Shown: positions 1 to 8,154 of the stretch, piece by piece
Layout: each line of letters starts with the position of its first letter
How positions within the stretch are numbered: position 1 is the first letter of the stretch
Source of the DNA: an uncultured Clostridia bacterium
GTDB lineage: Bacteria > Bacillota > Clostridia > Oscillospirales > Ruminococcaceae
DNA: 64,000 nt
Direction of reading: 5' to 3'
NCBI GenBank assembly: GCA_947624745.1
Contig: CANQLR010000004.1
Location: 28,441-92,440 of the forward strand
Notes under the pieces: generated by a model
What the model was told of the DNA's origin: nothing
Seen by the model: the letters and a program-made list of their open reading frames with translations, nothing else
Database searches by the model: none
Made by a program: the position numbers and the translations under genes

Positions 1-684
1 GTCACCCACTCGACCACAAAATACATGGACGGCCACGGCTCGGCTGTCGGCGGGGCGATAGTCGATTCGGGAAAATTTGACTGGATAGCCCACAAGGACA
101 AGTTCCCCGGGCTCACCACCCCCGACGAGAGCTACCACGGCGTTACATACGCCGAAAAATTCGGGCTCGAGGGCGCGTTCATCACCAAGGCCACCGCGCA
201 GCTTATGCGCGATTTCGGCTCGACCCCGTCGCCGTTCAGCGCGTATCTTCTGAACCTCGGCCTCGAAAGCCTGCACGTCAGGATGCAGCGCCACTGCGAG
301 AACGCCAAGGCGGTCGCCGAGTATCTTAAGTCCGACCCGAGGATAACCTGGGTGAGCTGCCCCGACCTCGAGGGAGACAGGGATTACGCTCTTGCGAAAA
401 AATACCTGCCGAAGGGAAGCTGCGGCGTCATAAGCTTCGGCGTCAAGGGCGGGAGAGAGGCCGCGAGCAGGTTCATGGCGAATCTTAAGCTCTGCGCCAT
501 CGAGACCCACGTCGCCGACGCGCGCTCCTGCTGCCTGCACCCCGCCTCGACCACTCACCGCCAGATGAGCGACGAGGAGCTTTTGGGCGCGGGCGTTTCC
601 GCCGACCTTATCCGCATGAGCTGCGGCATCGAGAGCGCAGAAGATCTCATAAACGACGTAAAACAGGCGCTCGACAATATCTGA
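1..684 (+). CDS. metY: O-acetylhomoserine sulfhydrylase, C-terminal part (5' end outside window)
   Basis: The frame is open from base 1, so this is the C-terminal 227 residues of a larger protein. It belongs to the Cys/Met-metabolism PLP enzymes. The first residues read HSTTKYMDGHG, which holds the Schiff-base lysine (seventh residue of the fragment). The rest matches the C-terminal domain of MetY-type enzymes, including the SARSCCLHPASTTH-like segment (here DARSCCLHPASTTH) and IRMSCGIE near the end. MetY makes homocysteine from O-acetylhomoserine and sulfide in the cytoplasm. The next gene, 22 bases downstream, encodes the enzyme that makes O-acetylhomoserine, so the pair forms a complete sulfhydrylation route. 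The 5' end and any leader riboswitch are outside the window. A methionine gamma-lyase is a possible alternative, but the context favours MetY. Confidence 0.92.
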   Translation, partial: VTHSTTKYMDGHGSAVGGAIVDSGKFDWIAHKDKFPGLTTPDESYHGVTYAEKFGLEGAFITKATAQLMRDFGSTPSPFSAYLLNLGLESLHVRMQRHCENAKAVAEYLKSDPRITWVSCPDLEGDRDYALAKKYLPKGSCGVISFGVKGGREAASRFMANLKLCAIETHVADARSCCLHPASTTHRQMSDEELLGAGVSADLIRMSCGIESAEDLINDVKQALDNI

Positions 685-706
685 TATATAAAGGGGCTAA
701 CCTTTA

Positions 707-1624
707 ATGCCGATAAAAATTCCTAATTCGCTGCCCGCCGCAAAAACGCTCGCGGACGAAAATATCTTCATAATGACCGAGACCCGGGCGATCAGCCAGG
801 ACATCAGGCCGCTGAGGATACTCATTTTAAATCTCATGCCGACCAAGATCGCGACCGAGACCCAGCTCGCGAGGCTCCTCGGAAACACCCCGCTCCAGGT
901 CGAGATAGAGCTTATCCGCACCGCCTCGCACGAATCGAAAAACACCTCGCAGGAGCACCTTTTGAGCTTCTACAAGACCTTCGACGACGTCAGGTCGGAG
1001 CGCTTCGACGGCATGATCATAACCGGCGCGCCGGTCGAGCATCTCGATTTCGAGGAGGTCGAATACTGGCGGGAGCTCTGCGAGATCTTTGAGTGGAGCA
1101 AGACCCATGTGCACTCGACGTTTCACATCTGCTGGGGCGCGCAGGCGGGGCTTTATTACCACTTCGGGATCAAAAAAATAATGCTCAAAAAGAAGCTTTT
1201 CGGCGTTTTTCCGCATACGGTGAGCTATAAGCACCCTATACTCTTCCGCGGCTTCGACGACGTGTTCTACGCGCCGCACTCGCGCCATTCGACGGTCGAC
1301 GTCGGGCAACTCAAAAAAGTTAATGAGCTTAAAATCCTTGCCGAGAGCGACGAGGCGGGAATGTACGCCTGCATGACCGCGGAGGGGCGGCAGATATTCA
1401 TCACCGGGCACTCGGAATACGACCCAGACACCCTCGCGAAGGAGTATTTCAGGGACAGGGAAAAAGGCCTTGACATCGCCGTGCCGAAGAATTATTTCCC
1501 CGGCGACGACCCCTCAAAGCCCCCGATCGTCCGCTGGCGCGCCCACGCGAACCTGCTGTTCTCCAACTGGCTGAACTACTTCGTGTACCAGACTACGCCG
1601 TATGATGTGGAGGAGATTAAGTAA
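707..1624 (+). CDS. metAA: Homoserine O-acetyltransferase (MetA family)
   Basis: 305 residues, the normal MetA length. The HTS-family catalytic residues are visible: Cys142 in [10 protein letters not shown], and His235 and Glu237 in ITGHSEYD. Although many MetA proteins are annotated as succinyltransferases, residue 111 is Glu (GAPVEHLDF). In the family, Glu at this place goes with acetyl-CoA and Gly with succinyl-CoA, so acetylation of homoserine is predicted. This agrees with the MetY gene directly upstream, which uses O-acetylhomoserine. Start ATG at 707 is preceded by an AAGGGG ribosome site. It is probably cotranscribed with metY. Confidence 0.93.
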   Translation: MPIKIPNSLPAAKTLADENIFIMTETRAISQDIRPLRILILNLMPTKIATETQLARLLGNTPLQVEIELIRTASHESKNTSQEHLLSFYKTFDDVRSERFDGMIITGAPVEHLDFEEVEYWRELCEIFEWSKTHVHSTFHICWGAQAGLYYHFGIKKIMLKKKLFGVFPHTVSYKHPILFRGFDDVFYAPHSRHSTVDVGQLKKVNELKILAESDEAGMYACMTAEGRQIFITGHSEYDPDTLAKEYFRDREKGLDIAVPKNYFPGDDPSKPPIVRWRAHANLLFSNWLNYFVYQTTPYDVEEIK

Positions 1625-1677
1625 AAACAGCTTATAAAACGGCTATGCATGGTGGTAAAATATAATTTTTAATGCAA

Positions 1678-1704
1678 AAAGAGAACGCTCTATGCGTTCT
1701 CTTT
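1678..1704 (-). terminator. Convergent terminator hairpin
   Basis: A perfect 11-bp stem (AAAGAGAACGC with its complement) around a 5-base loop lies between the end of metA and the end of the minus-strand gene at 1737. A T-run follows it on the minus strand, and a weaker T-rich tract follows on the plus strand, so it can serve both genes. Confidence 0.8.
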
Positions 1705-1736
1705 CATTCATTTTACCTTATTATCTTATGTGTGCC

Positions 1737-3023
1737 TTACTCCCCCAGGCGCTTTTTTTCCTCCTCCAAGAGCTTGATCAGCTCGTCGATCCTATCGGCG
1801 GACAGGTCTTTGAGGGGGTCGGAGGCGGGGGCGGGTTCCGCCGGCCTTACCGGCTCGGGCTCGGGGACAATGTCCTCGACGGCACTGATGAGCTCCTCGG
1901 CCTTTTCTTCGGGCTCGGTGATGACAGTTTCGCGAATGCTTGCGGCCTCGGCGGCGAGCTTTTCCGACTCGGCGGCGGCGTCCTTTTTCATCTCCTCGAT
2001 GAAGGAGTCGAACCCGGGAACGGCTGCGGCCTCGAAGTCGAAGCGAGGCTCGGCCGCCTTAGGCTCTGCCTTCGGCTCGGGCTTGGGCTCCTCGGCGGTA
2101 CGGATGCCCTCCTCAGCGGCAACGCTGTCGGCGACGGTCTCGGCGTCGAAGATGATGGCGCCGAAGCCGGAATTTCCGGCAGGCTCGGGCCTTTTGGGCT
2201 CAGGCTCGACGCTTAACGAATCTAACTTTATCTCGTCGCTTTCGATGACGCCGGTGGTTTCCATGACTGTGGTGCTGAGCTTGTCGTTGGCCTTTCTGAG
2301 CTGCTTTTCGACGAATCTTTCCTCGCGGACGGTGTCGACGGGAGCCTTGATGTCCTCGCGCTCCGAGAGGAAATCGTCCTCGTCGGGGCCTCCGCCTACA
2401 CGGCGGATAACCGGCTCTTTTTCGTCGTGAGAGCGGTGCTCCTTTTTCTTGTGAGCCGCCGTGGGCTTGCCCTCGTGCTCGACGCCGCGCATGCTCGCAA
2501 GAAGCATCACGACCTCATAAATAATAACGAGCAGGCAGGGAATTATCACGATGGTGAGAATGCCGGCTTTTGAGGAGGCAAAGGAGATCAGGCGGCCGGT
2601 GAAGTAATCCTCGGTGACGGCGACGCCGATTATATCAGACTCCTTTATGCCCCAGGTTTTGTCGTCGGTGGCGTTGTCATATTTTACAAGATATCTGACC
2701 TCGCCGGTCTCGGTAGTCTCGGTGCCGACAAAGCCTATGACCCAAAGCTGGTCGTCGATGCGGCAGAGAAGAACGCTTTGTTTATCGGGGTCGGGCATTC
2801 TTCCCTCCTCGATAAATACGGCGGTGCCTTTTTTAAGGCGGGGTTCCATGCGGTCGTTGGAAACAACGTAGACGCGTTTCCCGAAAATTTTAGGCGCTGA
2901 ATTGGTCCCCTTGAACATCCCGAAAATAACAAAAGTAAGGATGATGAGGACAGCGAGAATGCAGATAACGATCAACCCGACGATCTGCGCGGGGGAACGT
3001 TTTGCCCTGTTTTCCTGTAGCAT
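1737..3023 (-). CDS. Signal-peptidase-I-like membrane protein with degenerate active site
   Basis: 428 residues. A transmembrane segment at about 13-35 is followed by a fold resembling SipW/ER-type signal peptidase (S26): VYVVSNDRMEPRLKKGTAVF at 51-70 aligns with the SGSMEPTLKKGD signature. The catalytic Ser of SGSMEP is replaced by Arg58 (NDRMEP), so peptidase activity is unlikely. A second hydrophobic segment (about 160-182) is followed by a long, charged, Glu/Pro/Ala-rich cytoplasmic tail with no recognised domain. An inactive scaffold or regulatory role is inference. The ATG at 3023 has an AAAGGA site. A good promoter lies at 3084-3112. Confidence 0.7.
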   Translation of the reverse strand: MLQENRAKRSPAQIVGLIVICILAVLIILTFVIFGMFKGTNSAPKIFGKRVYVVSNDRMEPRLKKGTAVFIEEGRMPDPDKQSVLLCRIDDQLWVIGFVGTETTETGEVRYLVKYDNATDDKTWGIKESDIIGVAVTEDYFTGRLISFASSKAGILTIVIIPCLLVIIYEVVMLLASMRGVEHEGKPTAAHKKKEHRSHDEKEPVIRRVGGGPDEDDFLSEREDIKAPVDTVREERFVEKQLRKANDKLSTTVMETTGVIESDEIKLDSLSVEPEPKRPEPAGNSGFGAIIFDAETVADSVAAEEGIRTAEEPKPEPKAEPKAAEPRFDFEAAAVPGFDSFIEEMKKDAAAESEKLAAEAASIRETVITEPEEKAEELISAVEDIVPEPEPVRPAEPAPASDPLKDLSADRIDELIKLLEEEKKRLGE

Positions 3024-3083
3024 AAATTACAATCCTTTCCAAATGAATGAATAAAAGCAATGGATATAAACCATACATATTGT

Positions 3084-3112
3084 ATTATAGCATATATTTT
3101 GGAGAATTGCAA
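3084..3112 (-). promoter_or_regulatory. Sigma-A-type promoter for the signal-peptidase-like gene
   Basis: On the minus strand TTGCAA (3107-3112), a 17-base spacer and TATAAT (3084-3089) with ATGC before the -10 box. The transcript would start about 50 bases before the ATG at 3023. Confidence 0.75.
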
Positions 3113-3166
3113 ATACTTTTGAGCATTTTTGCAAAAATTTTCACGAAATTTTTTGGCGAATATTTA

Positions 3167-3195
3167 TTGACAAAAAAAGAGTAATGGTGTATAAT
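3167..3195 (+). promoter_or_regulatory. Full-consensus promoter of tRNA operon
   Basis: TTGACA (3167-3172), exactly 17 bases, TATAAT (3190-3195). Both hexamers match the sigma-70/A consensus perfectly. It lies 21 bases upstream of the first tRNA. Confidence 0.9.
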
Positions 3196-3216
3196 ATATC
3201 AGTGCCGCAAAAAAGA

Positions 3217-3292
3217 GCCGGAATAGCTCAGTTGGTAGAGCAGCGCATTCGTAATGCGCAGGTCGCGTGTTCGAGTCACGTTTCCGGCTCCA
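3217..3292 (+). tRNA. tRNA-Thr (anticodon CGT)
   Basis: 76 bases including an encoded CCA end. The acceptor stem GCCGGAA pairs with TTCCGGC. The anticodon stem GCGCA/TGCGC encloses loop TTCGTAA, giving anticodon CGT. The T-loop GTTCGAGTC is canonical. Confidence 0.95.
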
Positions 3293-3333
3293 AAAGACCG
3301 AAGCGGGCTCCCGCCGGGCGGCACAGTGAATAT

Positions 3334-3407
3334 GCAGGCGTAGTTTAGTGGTAGAACTTCAGCTTCCCAAGCTGACCGTGCGGGTTCGATTCCCGTCGCT
3401 TGCTCCA
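3334..3407 (+). tRNA. tRNA-Gly (anticodon CCC)
   Basis: 74 bases with encoded CCA. The acceptor stem GCAGGCG pairs with CGCTTGC (one G-U pair). The anticodon stem CAGC/GCTG encloses TTCCCAA, giving anticodon CCC. The T-arm GGTTCGATTCC is canonical. It lies 41 bases after the tRNA-Thr gene, under the same promoter. Confidence 0.95.
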
Positions 3408-3410
3408 AAA

Positions 3411-3443
3411 GCAGAGGACACCCGAAGGGTGTCCTCTGCTTTT
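3411..3443 (+). terminator. Rho-independent terminator of tRNA operon
   Basis: A perfect 13-bp stem (3411-3423 with 3427-3439) with a 3-base GAA loop is followed by TTTTG. It begins four bases after the tRNA-Gly CCA. Its turn is the same GAA found in the neighbouring repeat hairpins. Confidence 0.85.
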
Positions 3444-3467
3444 GGAGCATATATTAGGATTGCGCAT

Positions 3468-3964
3468 GTGGCATTTGGGCGAAGCCCCAACATTCGCGGA
3501 GCGAATGTTGTCCACCGTTGGACGGGTTTGTACTATCTTTATAAATTGCAGAAAATTTGACAATTTGCAAAGCTTTGTGATTACTGCAGCGGCGGGAAGC
3601 ACGCCGGAGGCGTGCTTAGGGCTTCGCCTCCCTGCTTGCATCGCTTTTTCCAATTTCGATATAGCCGCGCATTAGCTGCCAAAAGGTATTCGCTCGGATG
3701 CGAGCTCATGCTATTTTAAGCCCCCTCCCCCTCCAAGCCTTGAGCAGACTTTCGGATATTCGGCAACCCCCCTCCCGGTGGGAGGGGGTAACGTGACGGT
3801 GAGATTGCGCCATACAATTCTGCAATCTGATTTCTGCCTTCTGCTGTCTGACAGGGCGAAGCCCAAGGCGGCAGCGAAGCTGCCGCCGGGCCTGTTGCGC
3901 GGAGCGCAACAGGCGGGTGCGCGCTCCGCGCGCACCCTTGGGCTTCGCCCCCCTGCATCACCCC
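3468..3964. repeat. Dispersed hairpin-rich intergenic repeat, copy 1
   Basis: Non-coding stretch between the tRNA operon and a sigma-factor gene. It shares long segments with 9585-10285 and 63250-64000. At 3854-3950 a 14-bp outer stem (GGGCGAAGCCCAAG with its complement) encloses three perfect hairpins in a row: 3867-3887 (turn GAA), 3891-3913 (turn GGA) and 3915-3937 (turn TCC). Earlier hairpins include the CATTCGCGGAGCGAATG palindrome and GCACGCCGGAGGCGTGC. A 120-base segment beginning near 3640 recurs at about 63700. No reading frame in it looks like a gene. Confidence 0.85.
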
Positions 3965-5566
3965 CTACCCCGCGACCACATGGACCGTCACGGTGCTGTT
4001 TTGCGGGTCGTCGGGGAGCTTCAGGCGCCCGGCGGCGAGCTCCTCGTCGGCGACGAAGCCGCGGATGTGGTTCATGATGTTCACAACGCCCGGAAGATAT
4101 TTCCTGACGATCTCGCTGCTCTCCGAACGCAGCAGCGCCAGGATCTTTTTGCCGTTTTCGCGGTTCAGGTCGCAAAGCGGCTTAAATTTCGGGTGATCCT
4201 CGATCAGCGCCTTGATCTCGTCGTGCTGTTTGGCCGAAAGAAGCAGAACATTCGATACGAGCGTGCCGTCCGGTTCGGCGTGAACGAGCGCCGGGAAGCT
4301 GTCAAAAATTGTTTTTTCGTGATCGCTCAGCTCGCCGTACCGCCTGCCCTCGCAGACCGCTTTTATCGCCCAGACGACGTGCTTCAAGTCGACCCGATCA
4401 AGCCTGAATCCCCCGCAAAGGTCGTATTTGTGCATCACATACACACCGACGGACACGTTTTCTTCCGCAATGCCGCTTCCGTTCAGGCTCACGAAATTGT
4501 AATCGGTGGGCTCGCTCTCCTCAAAGCCGTAAAACTCCCATGTTTCGCCGTTTGCGCGGGCTTTTTGGCGCGAATTCTCATCCTCGGCGACTGAGGAATC
4601 GGCTTCGGTTACGGCGACCGTCTGAAAGACCGCGTACCACTTGAGACCGCCCGGGTCGAGCCTGTCCGCGATCCCCATGTCCTTAATTTTCTTAACGATA
4701 TCCTCTGCGATCTCATCGACGTACTCCGCCGCCTTCGGGGCAGATCTTTTGAGGAGATCGACCACCTCTGCGCGCTTTCCGGCCGAAACGATGGGAAAAT
4801 CTGTAACATACCTTTTCCCGTCAACCGCCTTCAGAAGCGTAGACCCGACCAGCGCGTCGACCTGCTCCTGCATGTACGGCGCGGCTATCCCGAGTGCGAC
4901 CGCCAGCTCCTCAACGGTAGAGGGGTTGTCCGCAGCCTCCAAAAGTACGTTTTTTGCGAGCATGGTCTGCACCGCGCTCCAGGGCAGCCCCGACGGCTGG
5001 GAACCGTTCGCGACGAAGGAAATATCCTCAGGCTTATAACTTTTCGGTCCGAATTCTCTTGCCATATCAATACCTTCTTTCAGAATTTTTCTTGCACGGA
5101 AAAGCTTTGATTTTACCGTGTTTTCCGGGAGGCCGAGCGAACGGGAAATGTCGCGCACCGAGCGGTCCTCGATGTAAAACGCCACGACAATTTGCCGGTA
5201 TTCCAGCGAGATAAAGGCCAGTTCGCGGCGCAAAAGGCCGAGCTGTTCGTTAAGTATCGCCTTTTCCTCGGGAGTCTTTTCGCCGTCCGAAAGCTCAAGC
5301 TCATACAGGTCGCCGCCGTCGCGTTCGCGGGCCTTTCGGCGCTTTTCGGCAAAGTCTGCATAGCGGTTGCGCGCCGACCGCCAGACGTAAGCCGAAAGGT
5401 CGTCGGGCACCGCGCCGTTTGATATGGAGGTGATGATCCCGAGCGAGATATCCTGCGCGAGATCAAACGCCCCGTCCGCCGTCCCTGTCTTTTTCAGGCA
5501 GAAGTAGTAGACTTTTTCCATATCTTCGGCGACATATTCGTGAATGAGCCGCTCGCGTTCGTCCAT
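3965..5566 (-). CDS. ECF-type RNA polymerase sigma factor with long C-terminal extension
   Basis: 533 residues. Residues 1 to about 165 hold sigma regions 2 and 4: DLAQDISLGIITSI and YVWRSARNRYADFAEKR (region 2), then LEYRQIVVAFYIEDRSVRDI and LPENTVKSKLFRARKIL (region 4 helix-turn-helix). The remaining roughly 370 residues are not a standard ECF tail. They contain a winged-helix-like stretch (NPSTVEELAVALGIAAPYMQ) and otherwise unrecognised sequence that may bind a signal. The chosen ATG (5566) has AAGGAGG directly before it; the ATG six codons upstream does not. An AT-rich -10-like TATAAT lies at 5731-5736 on this strand with a poor -35. No anti-sigma gene is adjacent. Confidence 0.8.
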   Translation of the reverse strand: MDERERLIHEYVAEDMEKVYYFCLKKTGTADGAFDLAQDISLGIITSISNGAVPDDLSAYVWRSARNRYADFAEKRRKARERDGGDLYELELSDGEKTPEEKAILNEQLGLLRRELAFISLEYRQIVVAFYIEDRSVRDISRSLGLPENTVKSKLFRARKILKEGIDMAREFGPKSYKPEDISFVANGSQPSGLPWSAVQTMLAKNVLLEAADNPSTVEELAVALGIAAPYMQEQVDALVGSTLLKAVDGKRYVTDFPIVSAGKRAEVVDLLKRSAPKAAEYVDEIAEDIVKKIKDMGIADRLDPGGLKWYAVFQTVAVTEADSSVAEDENSRQKARANGETWEFYGFEESEPTDYNFVSLNGSGIAEENVSVGVYVMHKYDLCGGFRLDRVDLKHVVWAIKAVCEGRRYGELSDHEKTIFDSFPALVHAEPDGTLVSNVLLLSAKQHDEIKALIEDHPKFKPLCDLNRENGKKILALLRSESSEIVRKYLPGVVNIMNHIRGFVADEELAAGRLKLPDDPQNSTVTVHVVAG

Positions 5567-5837
5567 GTCCCCGCCTCCTTTCATAAATATAGTCCGGGTA
5601 TCGGGAAAAAGGTTGCGATAATTTTTCTAAAAAGAGAAAGTTTTGCGGTTGATCAGCGCTTTTGCGGTTGCAGGCAAGGTTTGGGGCAAAAGGGCGGAGA
5701 AAAATAAAAATTTGATGGTCGGTTGAGAACATTATAGCATATTTTTGGGGGAGGGGGAAGGGGATGGGGTAGAATTTGGGGGCGGATTGCGGGGGGGAGA
5801 AATCTGGGGCGGCGGTTTGCTGCGGTGAGGCAGGGGG

Positions 5838-6060
5838 TAGGGCGAAGCCCGGGCGGCATCAGGGACCCACAAAGTCGTTAGACTTTGTGGGGAGAGGAGG
5901 AGCAGCGGAATGAGTGAGCCCCGACGCTCGCGGAGGGGCAAGGGATATGGAGCTTGCGACGACGAGCTGCCGCCAAGCCCTCCGAGCAAGCTCGGAGGGC
6001 AGTGCGCCTGCTTCGCATGCGCACACGGGCTTCGCCCCCGCATCGCCCTGCAACCCCCTC
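5838..6060. repeat. Dispersed hairpin-rich intergenic repeat, copy 2
   Basis: The element is bounded by GGGCGAAGCCC near 5838 and GGGCTTCGCCC near 6028. It contains a CCACAAAGTC...GACTTTGTGG hairpin and a roughly 85-base conserved block (about 5893-5976) that recurs almost unchanged at about 10140-10225. Hairpins GCCCTCCGAG/CTCGGAGGGC and TGCGC...GCGCA follow. It fills the gap between the convergently placed end of the putative anti-sigma gene and the start region of the large sigma gene. The rest of 5567-5837 shows no gene. Confidence 0.8.
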
Positions 6061-6082
6061 ACAGTATCCCCCCTTAAATCCC

Positions 6083-7243
6083 TCACCCCACCTCAACCTC
6101 GCACCCGTCAACCGTTATTTTCACAATATGCGAAATATCCGCCGGCTTCATAAACGGCAGGCTGTCGCAAAAGACATCGTTTTCAGGGTCGCCGTCGTTA
6201 TAATTTTTGACCTCCCCACTCCTGCCCCGCAAAATATAGTTAAGCTCGAAAAATGTCTTGCCGTCGCCGTAAATTCTGCCATCGTCGAGGCATATTTGCA
6301 GTTTGTACGGCAGGAAATATTTGTCATCTATAAGCGCCCTGGCAGCTTCGGGTGTCTCGCTTTCATAGCAAAGATAGATCCCCATCGGCGAGACCTCGGC
6401 GGACATATAAACCTCGCCCGAACCGGTCTGATAAACGGCCTGCCCCGACTTCTTCGAGCCGGCTTTTTTTAGACCCGCGGTCGGGATCGTGAGCCGCTTC
6501 TCAAACTCGGCGAGAGGGTGAAAAACATCGACGTAAAAACCGCGCCATTTGTCGAAAACCTGCTCGTTATAGCCGAAATTTTTAATCGTGATTGCGACCT
6601 CGTCGGGCAGGCTGTCAAAACCGAGGGACGAAACTGCAAAGGTGTAAATGTTTCCCTCCAAGGATATCGGGCTGGCGCCCTCATAGCCTCCGCCGTCTTC
6701 AAAGTGGGTCAGAGAAAACGTCGGGACCGCTCCCTCGGGAAGCTCGCCGAGCGCCTTTAAAACGCCGTCCGAAAGGGCATACTGCACCGTGGCATAAAAA
6801 TAATGGTCGTCCGAAAGCACCGACGTCACCCGAAACTCTCCCGCCGGAAGCTCGCTGCCGTATTCAAACTCATTTCCGTATTCCGACAGATCCTCCAGCC
6901 AAGGAAATTCGGCCGGGTCTTTGATCTCGCTGTCGCTGTAGTCGCTGAAAAATGTGTAGTCCTGCTCGAAATCGGGCGTGAGATCCTCGGCGGAACCGTC
7001 CGGCTGCACCGCCCCGGTTTTTATGCCGCTGTAGCGGTCAAACGCGTATTTCATTTTGTTGAGCCCGTCCGCCCGGCTGATCGCGAAAACGGTCGTCCCG
7101 AGAGCAAAAACGCCTATCGCCGCCGCCAAAAGCACCGGTCTGAACCTAAAGCGGCCGTTGTTTCGGGACTCCGCCTCTTCGGCTTCAAGAAGAAATTTGT
7201 CATCGATCTGCCCGAACGCGCGAATAATTTTTGAGACGTTCAT
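6083..7243 (-). CDS. Membrane-anchored protein, probable anti-sigma partner
   Basis: 386 residues. A cytoplasmic N-terminus of about 32 residues (KIIRAFGQIDDKFLLEAEEA) precedes one transmembrane segment (about 33-56). A large extracytoplasmic domain without a recognised family follows. The gene overlaps the stop of the upstream ECF sigma gene by 4 bases (ATGA), implying translational coupling. This layout is typical of sigma/anti-sigma pairs in Firmicutes. The N-terminal KIIRAFGQIDD-type segment is also common in such clostridial partners. The function as anti-sigma factor is inferred from context. Confidence 0.7.
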   Translation of the reverse strand: MNVSKIIRAFGQIDDKFLLEAEEAESRNNGRFRFRPVLLAAAIGVFALGTTVFAISRADGLNKMKYAFDRYSGIKTGAVQPDGSAEDLTPDFEQDYTFFSDYSDSEIKDPAEFPWLEDLSEYGNEFEYGSELPAGEFRVTSVLSDDHYFYATVQYALSDGVLKALGELPEGAVPTFSLTHFEDGGGYEGASPISLEGNIYTFAVSSLGFDSLPDEVAITIKNFGYNEQVFDKWRGFYVDVFHPLAEFEKRLTIPTAGLKKAGSKKSGQAVYQTGSGEVYMSAEVSPMGIYLCYESETPEAARALIDDKYFLPYKLQICLDDGRIYGDGKTFFELNYILRGRSGEVKNYNDGDPENDVFCDSLPFMKPADISHIVKITVDGCEVEVG

Positions 7244-7797
7244 TGATGTATCCCTCTTTCCTCCAAAAATTTCCTGAGCTTTTCACGCGAGCGAGAAAGG
7301 CTCGTCTTGACCTTCGACTGCGAAAAACCGTAACGCGAAGAAATTTCCGAGATCGGGAGCAGCCGCCAATACCGCGCCACCATGATGACCCGCGCGTCAT
7401 GCTCCAAAGTTTCAAGAAACGCGTTAAGAAGCTCGGCCAGGTCGGAAAGCTCGCACTCGGCGGGAACGCTCGAATCGGGCAGGATGTTTTCGAGCTCGGA
7501 AAACGGGATCTCAAGCTCGCGGGCGCGCCTTTTTCGCTTTAAAAATTTAAGCCGGTCAAGCGAGACGTTTCTGACGATCTTTAAGAGGTAGCACTTAAGA
7601 CTCAAGGGTCTTTCCGGCGGCACCGAATTCCAGACCCGCAGATACGAATCGCTGACGCACTCCTCGGCGTCCTCGCGAACGCGCAGAATACCGTATGACA
7701 CGCCGTAGCACTGCCCGCCGTATTTTTCGGAGGTCTCAGCGATCGCAGCCTCGTCCCGCGAAAAATACCGCGCGATTATTTCTTCGTCACTGAGCAC
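7240..7797 (-). CDS. ECF-family RNA polymerase sigma factor
   Basis: 185 residues, the usual ECF length. Region 2 is visible as AEECVSDSYLRVWNSVPP and CYLLKIVRNVSLDRLK. Region 4 is visible as LEHDARVIMVARYWRLLP and ISSRYGFSQSKVKTSLSRSR. The start is GTG at 7797, preceded by AAAGGAGGG. It overlaps the following membrane protein gene by 4 bases. A signal-responsive, autoregulated pair is likely, but no target promoters can be named from this window. Confidence 0.88.
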   Translation of the reverse strand: MLSDEEIIARYFSRDEAAIAETSEKYGGQCYGVSYGILRVREDAEECVSDSYLRVWNSVPPERPLSLKCYLLKIVRNVSLDRLKFLKRKRRARELEIPFSELENILPDSSVPAECELSDLAELLNAFLETLEHDARVIMVARYWRLLPISEISSRYGFSQSKVKTSLSRSREKLRKFLEERGIHQ

Positions 7798-8090
7798 AAA
7801 AGCCCTCCTTTCTGCGGTTATAAGTTAAGACGACGTTTTGGGGGAGAAGGTTACGGGGGGCGTAAATTATTTTAAGGAGTTTGAGGCGGGGCGTCAATGG
7901 GTAAAAGGGAAGATTTTATCGCGGGGCGAATTTGGCGTATGCACGCGGAGTTTTGTTCAAGAGGACTAACGTCTGGTCGTTTGCGATTGCAAAGTGCGGG
8001 CAGCAACAAGACCGGCTTGCACTTTATTCCCACGGCCTTTTGAGAAAAGACCGGTGAAGGCTTTTTGGCATCGCCTAACGCTCTCCCCCT

Positions 8091-8119
8091 CACCAACCTT
8101 CCCCTTCCCGCATAATTTA
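8091..8119 (+). promoter_or_regulatory. Candidate SigK-type (late mother cell) promoter
   Basis: CACC (8091-8094), 16 bases, CATAATTTA (8111-8119) fits the sigma-K pattern mACm-N16/17-CATAnnnTA. Dipicolinate synthase is SigK-controlled in Bacillus subtilis, which agrees. The -35 part is very short, so chance is possible. The rest of the gap 7798-8154 shows no gene or clear structure. Confidence 0.4.
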
Positions 8120-8154
8120 AAGCATGAAATATCCTTGACGGAGTGATATACATT

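Noticed and set aside
3468..3964. Clustered palindromes as a possible CRISPR array
   Set aside because: The hairpins are not identical direct repeats with regular spacers, the stems vary, and no cas gene is present in the window.
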